Shown here: piece by piece, positions 25,701 to 43,100 of the stretch
How positions within the stretch are numbered: the first letter of the stretch is position 1
Layout of the letters: each line of letters starts with the position of its first letter
Assembly (NCBI RefSeq): GCF_963678635.1
Contig: NC_087071.1
Location: 310,001-374,000, forward strand
Direction: 5' to 3'
DNA: 64,000 bases
Origin: Symsagittifera roscoffensis
Taxonomy: Eukaryota; Xenacoelomorpha; Acoela; Convolutidae
Translations under genes and position numbers: made by a program
Notes under the pieces: generated by a model
The model's database searches: none
Seen by the model: the letters and a program-made list of their open reading frames with translations, nothing else
Told to the model about the DNA's origin: nothing

Positions 25701-28700
25701 TACAACACAAATCATCCAATCAGACATCACTACTTCACTCTCACCATCTGCTCCGCATTCAGATACGCCACATACGACAAGGACACGTCATTCGCTACAA
25801 CACAAATCATCCAATCAGACATCACTACTTCACTCTCACCATCTGCTCCGCATTCAGATGCGCCACATACGACAGGGACAGGTCATTCGCTGCAACACAA
25901 ATCATACAAAAAAACGTCACAACTTCACTCTCACCATCTGCTCCGCATTCAGATACGCCACATACGACAAGGACACGTCATTCGCTGCAACCCAAATCAT
26001 CCAATCAGACATCACTACTTCACTCTCACCATCTGCTCCGCATTCAGATACGCCACATACGACAGGGACAGGTCATTTGCTGCAACAAAAACCATACAAC
26101 CAAACATCAAACTTCACTCTCACCATCTGCTCCGCATTCAGATACGCCACATACGACAGGGACAGGTCATTCGCTGCAACACAAATCATACAAACAAACA
26201 TCACAACTTCACTCTCACCATCTGCTCCGCATTCAGATACGCCACATACGACAAGGACACGTCATTCGCTGCAACACAAATCATCCAATCAGACATCACT
26301 ACTTCAGTCTCACCATCTGCTCCGCATTCAGATACACCACATACGACAGGAACAGGTCATTCGCTGCAAAACAAACCATGCAACCAAACATCACAACTTC
26401 ACTCTCGCTATCTGCTCCGCATTCAGATACGCCACATACGACAGAGACAGGTCACTCGCTGCAACACAAATCATACAACCAATTATCACAACTTTACTCT
26501 CACCATCTGCTCCGCAATCAGATACGCCACATACGACAGGGACAGGTCATTCTTTGCAACATAAATCAATCATACAACCAAACATCACAACTTCACTCTC
26601 ACCATCTGCTCCGCATTCAGATACGCCCCATACGAACGACAGGGACAGGTCATTCGCTGCAACACAAGTCATACAATCAAACATCACAATTTTACTCCCA
26701 CCATCTGCTCCGCATTCAGATACGCCACATACGACAGGGACAGGTCATTCGCTGCAGCACAAACCATACAACGAAACATCACAACTTCACTCTCACCATC
26801 TGCTCCGCATTCAGATACGCCACATACGACAGGGACAGGTCATTCGCTGCAACACAAATCATCCAACCAAACATCAGAACTTCACTCTCACCATCTGCTC
26901 CGCATTCAGATACGCCACATACGACAGGGACAGGTCATTCGCTGCAACACAAACCATGCAACCAAACACCACAACTTCACTCTCGCTATCTGCTCCGCAT
27001 TCAGATACGCCACATACGACAGAGACAGGTCACTCGCTGCAACACAAATCATACAACCAATTATCACAACTTTACTCTCACCATCTGCTCCGCAATCAGA
27101 TACGCCACATACGACAGGGACAGGTCATTCTTTGCAACATAAATCAATCATACAACCAAACATCACAACTTCACTCTCACCATCTGCTCCGCATTCAGAT
27201 ACGCCCCATACGAACGACAGGGACAGGTCATTCGCTGCAACACAAATCATACAATCAAACATCACAATTTCTCTCCCACCAATATGCTCCGCATTCAGAT
27301 ACGCCACATACGACAGGGACAGGTCATTCGCTGCAGCACAAACCATACAACGAAACATCACAACTTCACTCTCACCATCTGCTCCGCATTCAGATACGCC
27401 ACATACGACAGGGACAGGTCATTCGCTGCAACACAAATCATCCAACCAAACATCAGAACTTCACTCTCACCATCTGCTCCGCATTCAGATACGCCACATA
27501 CGACAGGGACAGGTCATTCGCTGCAACACAAACCATACAACCAAACATCACTAATTCAATCACAGCATCTGCTCCGCATTCAGGTACGTCACATACGAGA
27601 GGGACAGGTCATTCGTTGCAACACAAATCAATCATACAACCAAACATCACAACTTCACTCTCACCATCTGCTCCGCATTCAAATACACCACATACGACAG
27701 GGTCAGGTCATTCGCTGCAACACAAATCAATCATACAACCAAACATCACAACTTCACTCTCACCATCTGCTCCGCATTCAGATACGCCCCATACGAACGA
27801 CAGGGACAGGTCATTCGTTGCAACATAAATCAATCATACAACCAAACATCACAACTTCACTCTCACCATCTGCTCCGCATTCAGATACGCCCCATACGAA
27901 CGACAGGGACAGGTCATTCGCTGCAACACAAATCATACAATCAAACATCACAATTTTACTCCCACCAACTGCTCCGCATTCAGATACGCCACATACGACA
28001 GGGACAGGTCATTCGCTGCAGCACAAACCATACAACGAAACATCACAACTTCACTCTCACCATCTGCTCCGCATTCAGATACGCCACATACGACAGGGAC
28101 AGGTCATTCGCTGCAACACAAATCATCCAACCAAACATCAGAACTTCACTCTCACCATCTGCTCCGCATTCAGATACGCCACATACGACAGGAACAGGTC
28201 ATTCGCTGCAACACAAACCATACAACCAAACATCACAAATTCACTCACAGGATCTGCTCCGCATTCAGATACGCCACATACGACAGGGACAGGTCATTCG
28301 CTGCAACACGAATCATACAACCAAACATCACAATTTCACTCTCACCATCTGCTCCGCATTCAGATACGCCACATACGACAAGGAAAAGTAATTCGCTGCA
28401 ACACAAATCATCCAACCAGACATCAGAAATTCACTCTCACCATCTGCTCCGCATTCAGATACGCCACATACGACAGGGACAGGTCATTCGCTGCAACACA
28501 AACCATACAACCAAACATCACCAATTCAATCACAGCATCTGCTCCGCATTCAGGTATGTCACATACGACAGGGACAGGTCATTCGCTGCAACACGAATCA
28601 TACAACCAATTATCACAACTTTACTCTCACCATCTGCTCCGCAATCAGATACGCCACATACGACAGGGACAGGTCATTCGTTGCAACACAAACCAATCAT

Positions 28701-31700
28701 ACAACCAAACATCACAACTTCCCTCTCACCATCTGCTCCGCATTCAAATACACCACATACGACAGGGTCAGGTCATTCGCTGCAACACAAATCATACAAC
28801 CAAATATCACAACTTCACTCTCGCTATCTGCTCCGCATTCAGATACGCCACATATGACAGGAACAGGTCATTCGCTGCATCACAAACCATACAACCAAAC
28901 ATCACAAATTCACTCACAGCATCTGCTCCCCATTCAGATACGCCACATACGACAGGGACAGGTCATTCGCTGCGACACGAATCATACAACCAAACATCAC
29001 ACTCTCACTCTCACCATCTGCTCCGCATTCAGGTATGTCACATACGGCAGAGACAAGTTATTCGCTGCAACACAAATCATACAACCAATAATCACAACTT
29101 TACTCTCACCATCTGCTCCGCAATCAGATACGCCACATACGACAGGGACAGGTCATTCATTGCAACACAAATCAATCATACAACCAAACATCACAACTTC
29201 ACTCTCACCATCTGCTCCGCACTCAAATACACCACATACGACAAGGACACGTCATTCGCTGCAACACAAATCATCCAACCAGACATCAGAACTTCACTCT
29301 CACCATCTGCTCCGCATTCAGATACGCCACATACGACAGGGACATGTCATTCGCTGCAACACAAACCATACAACCAAACATCACAAATTCACTCACAGCA
29401 TCTGCTCCGCATTCAGGTATGTCACATACGACAGAGACAAGTCATTCGCTGCAACACGAATCATACAACCAATTATCACAACTTTACTCTCACCATCTGC
29501 TCCGCAATCAGATACGCCACATACGACAGGGACAAGTCATTGGTTGCAACACAAATCAATCATACAACCAAACATCACAACTTCACTCTCACCATCTGTT
29601 CCGCATTCAGATACACCACATACGACAGGGTCAGGTCATTCGCTGCAACACAAACCATACAACCAAACAACACAACTTCACTCTCGCTATCTGCTCCGCA
29701 TTCAGATACACCACATACGACAGAGACAAGTCATTCACTGCAACACACATCATATAACCAATTATCACAACTTTACTCTCACCATCTGCTCCGCAATCAG
29801 ATGCGCCACATACGGCAGGGACAGGTCATTCGCTGCAACACAAACCATACAACCAAACATCACAAATTCACTCACGGCATCTGCTCAGCATTCAGGTATG
29901 TCACATACGACAGTGACAAGTCATTCGCTGCAACACGAATCATACAACCAATTATCACAACTTTACTCTCACCATCTGCTCCGCAATCAGATACGCCACA
30001 TACGACAGGGACAAGTCATTCGCTGCAACACAAACCATACAACCAAACATCACAAATTCACTCACAGCATCTGCTCCGCATTCAGGTATGTCACATACGA
30101 CAGAGACAAGTCATTCGCTGCAACACGAATCATACAACCAATTATCACAACTTTACTCTCACCATCTGCTCCGCAATCAGATACGCCACATACGACAGGG
30201 ACAAGTCATTGGTTGCAACACAAATCAATCATCCAACCAGACATCAGAACTTCACGCTCACCATCTGCTCCGCATTCAGATACGCCACATACGACAGGGA
30301 CATGTCATTCGCTGCAACACAAACCATACAACCAAACATCACAAATTCACTCACAGCATCTGCTCCGCATTCAGGTATGTCACATACGACAGAGACAAGT
30401 CATTCGCTGCAACACGAATCATACAACCAATTATCACAACTTTACTCTCACCATCTGCTCCGCAATCAGATATGCCACATACGACGGGGACAAGTCATTG
30501 GTTGCAACACAAATCAATCATACAACCAAACATCACAACTTCACTCTCACCATCTGTTCCGCATTCAAATACACCACATACGACAGGGTCAGGTCATTCG
30601 CTGCAACACAAACCATACAACCAAACAACACAACTTCACTCTCGCTATCTGCTCCGCAATCAGATACGCCACATACGACAGACAGGTCATTCGCTGCTAC
30701 ACAAATCATCTAACCAAACATCACAACTACACTCTCACCATCAGCTCCGCGTTCAGATACGCCACATACCACAGGGACAGGTCATTTGCTGCAACACAAA
30801 CCATACAACCAAACATCACAGCTTCACTCACGGCATCTGCTCCGCATTCAGGTATGTCACATACGACAGAGACAAGTCATTCGCCGCAACACGAATCATA
30901 CAACCAATTATCACAACTTTACTCTCACCATCTGCTCCGCAATCAGATACGCCACATACGACAGGGACAAGTCATTCGCTGCAACACAAACCATTCAACC
31001 AAACATCACAAATTCACTCACAGCATCTGCTCCGCATTCAGGTATGTCACATACGACAGAGACAAGTCATTCGCTGCAACACGAATCATACAACCAATTA
31101 TCACAACTTTACTCTCACCATCTGCTCCGCAATCAGATACGCCACATACGACAGGGTCAGGTCATTCGCTGCAACACAAACCATACAACCAAACAACACA
31201 ACTTTACTCTCACCATCTGCTCCGCAATCAGATGCGCCACATACGGCAGGGACAGGTCATTCGCTGCAACACAAACCATACAACCAAACATCACAAATTC
31301 ACTCACGGCATCTGCTCCGCATTCAGGTATGTCACATACGACAGAGACAAGTCATTCGCTGCAACACGAACCATACAACCAATTATCACAACTTTACTCT
31401 CACCATCTGCTCCGCAATCAGATGCGCCACATACGGCAGGGACAGGTCATTCGCTGCAACACAAACCATACAACCAAACATCACAAATTCACTCACGGCA
31501 TCTGCTCCGCATTCAGGTATGTCACATACGACAGAGACAAGTCATTCGCTGCTACACAAATCATCTAACCAACTATCACAACTAAACTCTCATTATCTGC
31601 TCCGCATTCAGATACACCACATACGACAGGGTCAGGTCATTCGCTGCAACACAAACCATACAACCAAACAACACAACTTTACTCTCACCATCTGCTCCGC

Positions 31701-32207
31701 AATCAGATGCGCCACATACGGCAGGGACAGGTCATTCGCTGCAACACAAACCATACAACCAAACATCACAAATTCACTCACTGCATTTGCTCCGCATTCA
31801 GGTATGTCACATACGACAGAGACAAGTCATTCGCTGCAACACGAATCATACAACCAATTATCACAACTTTACTCTCACCATCTGCTCCGCAATCAGATAC
31901 GCCACATACGACAGGGACAAGTCATTCGCTGCAACACAAACCATACAACCAAACATCACAAATTCACTCACAGCATCTGCTCCGCATTCAGGTATGTCAC
32001 ATACGACAGAGACAAGTCATTCGCTGCAACACGAATCATACAACCAATTATCACAACTTTACTCTCACCATCTGCTCCGCAATCAGATACGCCACATACG
32101 ACAGGGACAAGTCATTGGTTGCAACATAAATCAATCATCCAACCAGACATCAGAACTTCACTCTCACCATCTGCTCCGCATTCAGATACGCCACATACGA
32201 CAGGGAC

Positions 32208-34140
32208 ATGTCATTCGCTGCAACACAAACCATACAACCAAACATCACAAATTCACTCACAGCATCTGCTCCGCATTCAGGTATGTCACATACGACAGAG
32301 ACAAGTCATTCGCTGCAACACGAATCATACAACCAATTATCACAACTTTACTCTCACCATCTGCTCCGCAATCAGATATGCCACATACGACGGGGACAAG
32401 TCATTGGTTGCAACACAAATCAATCATACAACCAAACATCACAACTTCACTCTCACCATCTGTTCCGCATTCAAATACACCACATACGACAGGGTCAGGT
32501 CATTCGCTGCAACACAAACCATACAACCAAACAACACAACTTCACTCTCGCTATCTGCTCCGCATTCAGATACACCACATACGACAGAGACAGGTCATTC
32601 ACTGCAACACACATCATACAACCAATTATCACAACTTTACTCTCACCATCTGCTCCGCAATCAGATGCGCCACATACGGCAGGGACAGGTCATTCGTTGC
32701 AACACAAATCAATCGTACAACCAAACATCACAACTTCACTCTCACCATCCGCTCCGCATTCAGATACGCCCCATACGAACGACAGCGACAGGTCATTCGC
32801 TGCAACAAAAATCATACAATCAAACATCACAACTTTACTCCCACTATCTGCTCCGCATTCAGATACGCCACATACGACAGGGACAGGTAATCCGAAGCAC
32901 CACAAACCATACAACGAAACATCACAACTTCACTCTCACCAGCTGCTCCGCATTCAGATACGACGCATACGACAGGGACAGGTCATTCGCTGCAACACAA
33001 ACCATACAACCAAACATCACAGCTTCACTCTCACCCTCTGCTCCGCATTCACATACCCAACATACGACAAGGACAGGTCATTCGCTGCAACACAAATCAT
33101 CCAACCAGACATCAGAACTTCACTCTCACCATCTGCTCCGCATTCAGATACGCCACATACGACAGGGACATGCCATTCGCTGCAACACAAACCATACAAC
33201 CAAACATCACAAATTCACTCACAGCATCTGCTCCGCATTCAGGTATGTCACATACGACAGAGACAAGTCATTCGCTGCAACACGAATCATACAACCAATT
33301 ATCACAACTTTACTCTCACCATCTGCTCCGCAATCAGATATGCCACATACGACGGGGACAAGTCATTGGTTGCAACACAAATCAATCATACAACCAAACA
33401 TCACAACTTCACTCTCACCATCTGTTCCGCATTCAAATACACCACATACGACAGGGTCAGGTCATTCGCTGCAACACAAACCATACAACCAAACAACACA
33501 ACTTCACTCTCGCTATCTGCTCCGCATTCAGATACACCACATACGACAGAGACAGGTCATTCACTGCAACACACATCATACAACCAATTATCACAACTTT
33601 ACTCTCACCATCTGCTCCGCAATCAGATGCGCCACATACGGCAGGGACAGGTCATTCGTTGCAACACAAATCAATCGTACAACCAAACATCACAACTTCA
33701 CTCTCACCATCCGCTCCGCATTCAGATACGCCCCATACGAACGACAGGGACAGGTCATTCGCTGCAACACAAATCATACAATCAAACATCACAACTTTAC
33801 TCCCACCATCTGCTCCGCATTCAGATACGCCACATACGACAGGGACAGGTAATCCGAAGCACCACAAACCATACAACGAAACATCACAACTTCACTCTCA
33901 CCAGCTGCTCCGCATTCAGATACGACGCATACGACAGGGACAGGTCATTCGCTGCAACACAAACCATACAACCAAACATCACAGCTTCACTCTCACCCTC
34001 TGCTCCGCATTCACATACCCAACATACGACAAGGACAGGTCATTCGCTGCAACACAAATCATCCAACCAGACATCAGAACTTCACTCTCACCATCTGCTC
34101 CGCATTCAGATACGCCACATACGACAGGGACATGTCATTC
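32208..34140 (-). repeat. 962-bp higher-order repeat, two full copies and the start of a third
   Basis: Blocks beginning at 32208, 33170 and 34132 start with the same units. They share the rare GGTAATCCGAAGCACCAC (near 32887 and 33849) and CACATACCCAACATACGACA. The third block diverges soon after its start; related blocks continue at 34709 and 35670 (961 bp apart) and 36829. Confidence 0.8.
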
Positions 34141-37100
34141 GCTGCAACACAAACCATACAACCAAACATCACAAATTCACTCACAACATCTGCTCCGCAT
34201 CCAGGTATGTCACATACGACAGAGACAAGTCATTCGCTGCAACACGAATCATACAACCAAACATCACAACTCCACACTCGCTATCTGCTCCTCATTCAGA
34301 TATGCCACATACGAGAGAGACAGGTCATTCGCTGCAACACAAATCATACAACCAATTATCACAACTTTACTCTCACCATCTGCTCCGCAATCAGATACGC
34401 CACATACGACAGGGACAAGTCATTGGCTGCAACACAAATCAATCATACAACCAAACATCACAACTTCACTCTCACTATCTGTTCCGCATTCAGATACACC
34501 ACATACGACAGGGTCAGGTCATTCGCTGCAACACAAACCATACAACCAAACAACACAACTTCACTCTCGCTATCTGCTCCGCATTCAGATACACCACATA
34601 CGACAGAGACAGGTCATTCACTGCAACACACATCATACAACCATTTATCACAACTTTACTCTCACCATCTGCTGCGCAATCAGATGCGCCACATACGGCA
34701 GGGACAGGTCATTCGTTGCAACACAAATCAATCGTACAACCAAACATCAAAACTTCACTCTCACCATCTGCTCCGCATTCAGATACGCCCCATACGAACG
34801 ACAGGAACAGGTCATTCGCTGCAACACAAATCATACAATCAAACATCACAACTTTACTCCCACCATCTGCTCCGCATTCAGATACGCCACATACGACAGG
34901 GACAGGTAATTCGAAGCAACACAAACCATACAACGAAACATCACAGCTTCACTCTCACCCTCTGCTCCGCATTCACATACCCAACATACGACAAGGACAG
35001 GTCATTCGCTGCAACACAAACCATACAACCAAACATCACAGCTTCACTCACACCATCTGCTCCGCATTCAGGTACGCCACATACGACAGGGACATGTCAT
35101 TCGCTGCAACACAAACCTTACAACCAAACATCACAGCTTCACTCTCATCATCTGCTCCGCATTCAGATACACCACATACGACAGGACAGTTCATTCGTTG
35201 CAACACAAACCATACAACCAAACATCACAACTTCACTCTCACCATCTGCTCCGAAATCAGATACACCAGATACGACAGAGACAGGTCATTCGCTGCAACA
35301 CAAATCATACAACCAATTATCACAACTTTACTCTCACCATCTGCTCCGCAATTAGATACGCCACATACGACAGGGACAAGTCATTGGCTGCAACACAAAT
35401 CAATCATACAACCAAACATCACAACTTCACTCTCACCATCTGTTCCGCATTCAGATACACCACATACGACAGGGTCAGGTCATTCGCTGCAACACAAACC
35501 ATACAACCAAACAACACAACTTCACTCTCGCTATCTGCTCCGCATTCAGATACACCACATACGACAGAGACAGGTCATTCACTGCAACACACATCATACA
35601 ACCAATTATCACAACTTTACTCTCATCATCTGCTCCGCAATCAGATGCGCCACATACGGCAGGGACAGGTCATTCGTTGCAACACAAATCAATCGTACAA
35701 CCAAACATCAAAACTTCACTCTCACCATCTGTTCCGCATTCAGATACACCACATACGAACGACAGGAACAGGTCGTTCGCTGCAACACAAATCATACAAT
35801 CAAACATCACAACTTTACTCCCACCATCTGCTCCGCATTCAGATACGCCACATACGACAGGGACAGGTAATTCGAAGCAACACAAACCATACAACGAAAC
35901 ATCACAGCTTCACTCTCACCCTCTGCTCCGCATTCACATACCCAACATATGACAAGGACAGGTCATTCGCTGCAACACAAACCATACAACCAAACAATCA
36001 AACATCACAACTTTACTCCCACCATCTGCTCCGCATTCAGATACGCCACATACGACAGGGACAGGTAATTCGAAGCAACACAAACCATACAACGAAACAT
36101 CACAGCTTCACTCTCACCCTCTGCTCCGCATTCACATACCCAACATACGACAAGGACAGGTCATTCGCTGCAACACAAACCATACAACCAAACATCACAG
36201 CTTCACTCACACCATCTGCTCCGCATTCAGGTACGCCACATACGACAGGGACAGGTCATTCGCTGCAACACAAACCTTACAACCAAACATCACAGCTTCA
36301 CTCTCATCATCTGCTCCGCATTCAGATACACCACATACGACAGGGACAGTTCATTCGTTGCAACACAAACCATACAACCAAACATCACAACTTCACTCTC
36401 ACATCTGCTCCGAAATCAGATACACCAGATACGACAGAGACAGGTCATTCGCTGCAACACAAATCATACAACCAATTATCACAACTTTACTCTCACCATC
36501 TGCTCCGCAATTAGATACGCCACATACGACAGGGACAAGTCATTGGCTGCAACACAAATCAATCATACAACCAAACATCACAACTTCACTCTCACCATCT
36601 GTTCCGCATTCAGATACACCACATACGACAGGGTCAGGTCATTCGCTGCAACACAAACCATACAACCAAACAACACAACTTCACTCTCGCTATCTGCTCC
36701 GCATTCAGATACACCACATACGACAGAGACAGGTCATTCACTGCAACACACATCATACAACCAATTATCACAACTTTACTCTCACCATCTGCTCCGCAAT
36801 CAGATGCGCCACATACGGCAGGGACAGGTCATTCGTTGCAACACAAATCAATCGTACAACCAAACATCAAAACTTCACTCTCACCATCTGTTCCGCATTC
36901 AGATACACCACATACGAACGACAGGAACAGGTCATTCGCTGCAACACAAATCATACAATCAAACATCACAACTTTACTCCCACCATCTGCTCCGCATTCA
37001 GATACGCCACATACGACAGGGACAGGTAATTCGAAGCAACACAAACCATACAACGAAACATCACAGCTTCACTCTCACCCTCTGCTCCGCATTCATATAC

Positions 37101-40100
37101 CCAACATACGACAAGGACATGTCATTCGCTGCAACACAAACCATACAACCAAACATCACAGCTTCACTCACACCATCTGCTCCGCATTCAGGTACGCCAC
37201 ATACGACAGGGACAGGTCATTCGCTGCAACACAAACCTACAACCAAAAATCACAGCTTCACTCTCATCATCTGCTCCGCATTCAGATACATCACATACGA
37301 CAGGGACAGGTCAGTCGCTGCAACACAAACCATACAACCAAACATCACAACTTCACTCTCGCTATCTGCTCCGCATTCAAATACGCCACAAACGACAGAG
37401 ACAGGTCATTCGCTGCAACACAAATCATACGACCAATTATCACAACTATACTCTCACCATCTGCTCCGCAATCAGATACGCCACATACGACAGAGACAGG
37501 TCATTGGCTGCAACACAAATCATACAACCAATTATCACAACTTTACTCTCACCATCTGCTCCGCAATCGGATACGCCACATACGACAGGGACAGGTCATT
37601 CGTTGCAACACAAATCAATCATACAACCAAACATCACAACTTCACTCTCGCTATCTGCTCCGCACTCAGATACGCCACATACGACAGAGACAGGTCATTG
37701 GCTGCAACACAAACCATACAACCAAACATCACAACTTCACTCTCACCATCTGCTCCGCATTCAGATACGCCACATACGACAGGGACAGGTAATTCGCTGC
37801 AACACAAACCATACAACGAAACATCACAACTTCACTCTCAGCAGCTGCTCCGCATTCAGATATGACGCATACGACAGGGACAGGTCATTAGCTGCAACAC
37901 AAACCATACAACCAAACATCACAGCTTCACTCTCACCCTCTGCTCCGCATTCACATACCCAACATACGACAAGGACAGGTCATTCGCTGCAACACAAACC
38001 ATACAACCAAACATCACAGCTTCACTCACACCATCTGCTCCGCATTCAGGTAAAACGACCGGGACAGGTCACTCGCTGCAACACAAACCTTACAATCAAA
38101 CATCACAGCTTCACTCTCATCATCTGCTCCGCATTCACATACATCTCATACGACAGGGACAGGTCATTCACTGCAACACAAACCATACAACCAAACATCA
38201 CAACTTCACTCTCGCTATCTGCTCCGCATTCAGATACGCCACATACGACAGAGACAGGTCATTCGCTGCAACACAAATCATACGACCAATTATCACAACT
38301 ATACTCTCACTATCTGCTCCGCAATCAGATACGCCACATACGACAGGGACAGTTCATTCGTTGCAACACAAACCATACAACCAAACATCACAACTTCACT
38401 CTCACCATCTGCTCCGAAATCAGATACACCAGATACGACAGGGACAGGTCATTCGCTGCAACACAAACCATACAACCAAACATCACAACTTCACTCTCAC
38501 CATCTGCTCCGAAATCAGATACACCAGATACGACAGGGACAGGTCATTCGCTGCAACACAAACCATACAACCAAAGATCACAACTTCACTCTCGCTATCT
38601 GCTCCGCATTCAGATACGCCACATACGACAGGGACAGGTCATTCACTGCAACACAAACCATACAACCAAACACCACAACTTCACTCTCGCTATCTGCTCC
38701 GCATTCAGATACGCCACATACGACAGAGACAGGTCATTCGCTGCAACACAAATCATACGACCAATTATCACAACTATACTCACACCATCTGCTCCGCAAT
38801 CAGATACGCCACATACGACAGGGACAGTTCATTCGTTGCAACACAAACCATACAACCAAACATCACAACTTCACTCTCACCATCTGCTCCGAAATCAGAT
38901 ACACCAGATACGACAGGGACAGGTCATTCGCTGCAACACAAACCATACAACCAAAGATCACAACTTCACTCTCGCTATCTGCTCCGCATTCAGATACGCC
39001 ACATACGACAGAGACAGGTCATTGGCTGCAACACAAATCATACGACCAATTATCACAACTTTACTCTCACCATCTGCTCCGCAATCGGATACGCCACATA
39101 CGACAGGGCAGGTCATTCGTTGCAACACAAATCAATCATACAACCAGACATCAAAACTTCACTCTCGCTATCTGCTCCGCACTCAGATACGCCACATACG
39201 ACAGAGACAGGTCATTCGCTGGAACACAAATCATACGACCAATTATCACAACTATACTCTCACCATCTGCTCCGCACTCAGATACGCCACATACGACAGG
39301 GACAGTTCATTCATTGCAACACAAACCATACAACCAAACATCACAAATTCACTCTCACCATCTGCTCCGCATTCAAATACACCAGATACGACAGGGACAG
39401 GTCATTCGCTGCAACACAAACCATATAACCAAACATCACAACTTCATTCTCGCTATCTGCTCCGCATTCAGATACGCCGAATACGACAGAGACAGGTCAT
39501 TGGCTGCAACACAAATCTTACGACCAATTATTACAACTTTACTCTCACCATCTGCTCCGCAATCGGATACGCCACATACGACAGGGACAGGTCATTCGTT
39601 GCAACACAAATCAATCATACAACCAAACATCACAACTTCACTCTCGCTATCTGCCCCGCACTCAGATACGCCACATACGACAGAGACAGGTCATTCGCTG
39701 CAACACAAATCATATGACCAATTATCACAACTATACTCTCACCATCTGCTCCGCAATCAGATACGCCACATACGACAGGGACAGTTCATTCGCTGCAACA
39801 CAAACCATACAACCAAACATCACAACTTCACTCTCGCTATCTGCCCCGCATTCAGATACGCCACATACGACAGAGACAGTTCATTCGTTGCAACACAAAC
39901 CATACAACCAAACATCACAACTTCACTCTCACCATCTGCCCCGCATTCAGATACGCCACATACGACAGAGACAGGTCATTCGCTGCAACACAAATCATAC
40001 GACCAATTATCACAACTATACTCTCACCATCTGCTCCGCAATCAGATACGCCACATACGACAGGGACAGTTCATTCGTTGCAACACAAACCATGCAACCA

Positions 40101-43100
40101 AACATCACAACTTCATTCTCGCTATCTGCTCCGCATTCAGATACGCCGAATACGACAGAGACAGGTCATTGGCTGCAACACAAATCTTACGACCAATTAT
40201 CACAACTTTACTCTCACCATCTGCTCCGCAATCGGATACGCCACATACGACAGGGACAGGTCATTCGTTGCAACACAAATCAATCATACAACCAAACATC
40301 ACAACTTCACTCTCGCTATCTGCCCCGCATTCAGATACGCCACATACGACAGAGACAGTTCATTCGTTGCAACACAAACCATACAACCAAACATCACAAC
40401 TTCACTCTCACCATCTTCCCCGCATTCAGATACGCCACATACGACAGAGACAGGTCATTCGCTGGAACACAAATCATACGACCAATTATCACAACTATAC
40501 TCTCACCATCTGCTCCGCACTCAGATACGCCACATACGAAAGGGACAGTTCATTCATTGCAACACAAACCATACAACCAAACATCACAAATTCACTCTCA
40601 CCATCTGCTCCGCATTCAAATACACCAGATACGACAGGGACAGGTCATTCGCTGCATTACAAACCATATAACCAAACATCACAACTTCATTCTCGCTATC
40701 TGCTCCGCATTCAGATACGCCGAATACGACAGAGACAGGTCATTGGCTGCAACACAAATCTTACGACCAATTATCACAACTTTACTCTCACCATCTGCTC
40801 CGCAATCGGATACGCCACATACGACAGGGACAGGTCATTCGTTGCAACACAAATCAATCATACAACCAAACATCACAACTTCACTCTCGCTATCTGCTCC
40901 GCAATCGGATACGCCACATACGACAGGGACAGTTCATTCGTTGCAACACAAACCATACAACCAAACATCACAACTTCACTCTCACCATCTGCCCCGCATT
41001 CAGATACGCCACATACGACAGAGACAGGTCATTCGCTGCAACACAAATCATACGACCAATTATCACAACTATACTCTCACCATCTGCTCCGCAATCAGAT
41101 ACGCCACATACGACAGGGACAGTTCATTCGTTGCAACACAAACCATGCAACCAAACATCACAACTTCACTCTCACCATCTGCTCCGAAATCAGATACACC
41201 AGATACGACAGGGACAGGTCATTCGCTGCAACACAAACCATACAACCAAAGATCACAACTTCACTCTCGCTATCTGCTCCGCATTCAGATATGCCACATA
41301 CGACAGAGACAGGTCATTGGCTGCAACACAAATCATACGACCAATTATCACAACTTTACTCTCACCATCTGCTCCGCAATCGGAAACGCCACATACGACA
41401 GGGCAGGTCATTCGTTGCAACACAAATCAATCATACAACCAGACATCAAAACTTCACTCTCGCTATCTGCTCCGCACTCAGATACGCCACATACGACAGA
41501 GACAGGTCATTCGCTGGAACACAAATCATACGACCAATTATCACAACTATACTCTCACCATCTGCTCCGCACTCAGATACGCCACATACGACAGGGACAG
41601 TTCATTCGTTGCAACACAAACCATGCAACCAAACATCACAACTTCACTCTCACCATCTGCTCCGAAATCAGATACACCAGATACGACAGGGACAGGTCAT
41701 TCGCTGCAACACAAACCATACAACCAAAGATCACAACTTCACTCTCGCTATCTGCTCCGCATTCAGATATGCCACATACGACAGAGACAGGTCATTGGCT
41801 GCAACACAAATCATACGACCAATTATCACAACTTTACTCTCACCATCTGCTCCGCAATCGGAAACGCCACATACGACAGGGCAGGTCATTCGTTGCAACA
41901 CAAATCAATCATACAACCAGACATCAAAACTTCACTCTCGCTATCTGCTCCGCACTCAGATACGCCACATACGACAGAGACAGGTCATTCGCTGGAACAC
42001 AAATCATACGACCAATTATCACAACTATACTCTCACCATCTGCTCCGCACTCAGATACGCCACATACGACAGGGACAGTTCATTCATTGCAACACAAACC
42101 ATACAACCAAACATCACAAATTCACTCTCACCATCTGCTCCGCATTCAAATACACCAGATACGACAGGGACAGGTCATTCGCTGCAACACAAACCATATA
42201 ACCAAACATCACAACTTCATTCTCGCTATCTGCTCCGCATTCAGATACGCCGAATACGACAGAGACAGGTCATTGGCTGCAACACAAATCTTACGACCAA
42301 TTATCACAACTTTACTCTCACCATCTGCTCCGCAATCGGATACGCCACATACGACAGGGACAGGTCATTCGTTGCAACACAAATCAATCATACAACCAAA
42401 CATCACAACTTCACTCTCGCTATCTGCCCCGCACTCAGATACGCCACATACGACAGAGACAGGTCATTCGCTGCAACACAAATCATATGACCAATTATCA
42501 CAACTATACTCTCACTATCTGCTCCGCAATCAGATACGCCACATACGACAGGGACAGTTCATTCGTTGCAACACAAACCATACAACCAAACATCACAACT
42601 TCACTCTCACCATCTGCCCCGCATTCAGATACACCACACACGACAGGGACAGGTCATTGGCTGCAACACAAATCATACGACCAATTATCACAACTTTACT
42701 CTCACCATCTGCTCCGCAATCGGATACGCCACATACGACAGGGACAGGTCATTCGTTGCAACACAAATCAATCATACAACCAAACATCACAACTTCACTC
42801 TCGCTATCTGCTCCGCACTCAGATACGCCACATACGACAGAGACAGGTCATTCGCTGCAACACAAATCTTAGGACCAATTATCACAACTTTACTCTCACC
42901 ATATGCTCCGCAATCGGATACGCCACATACGACAGGGACAGGTCATTCGTTGCAACACAAATCAATCATACAACCAAACATCACAACTTCACTCTCGCTA
43001 TCTGCCCCGCACTCAGATACGCCACATACGACAGAGACAGGTCATTCGCTGCAACACAAACCATACAACCAAACATCACAACTTCATTCTCGCTATCTGC

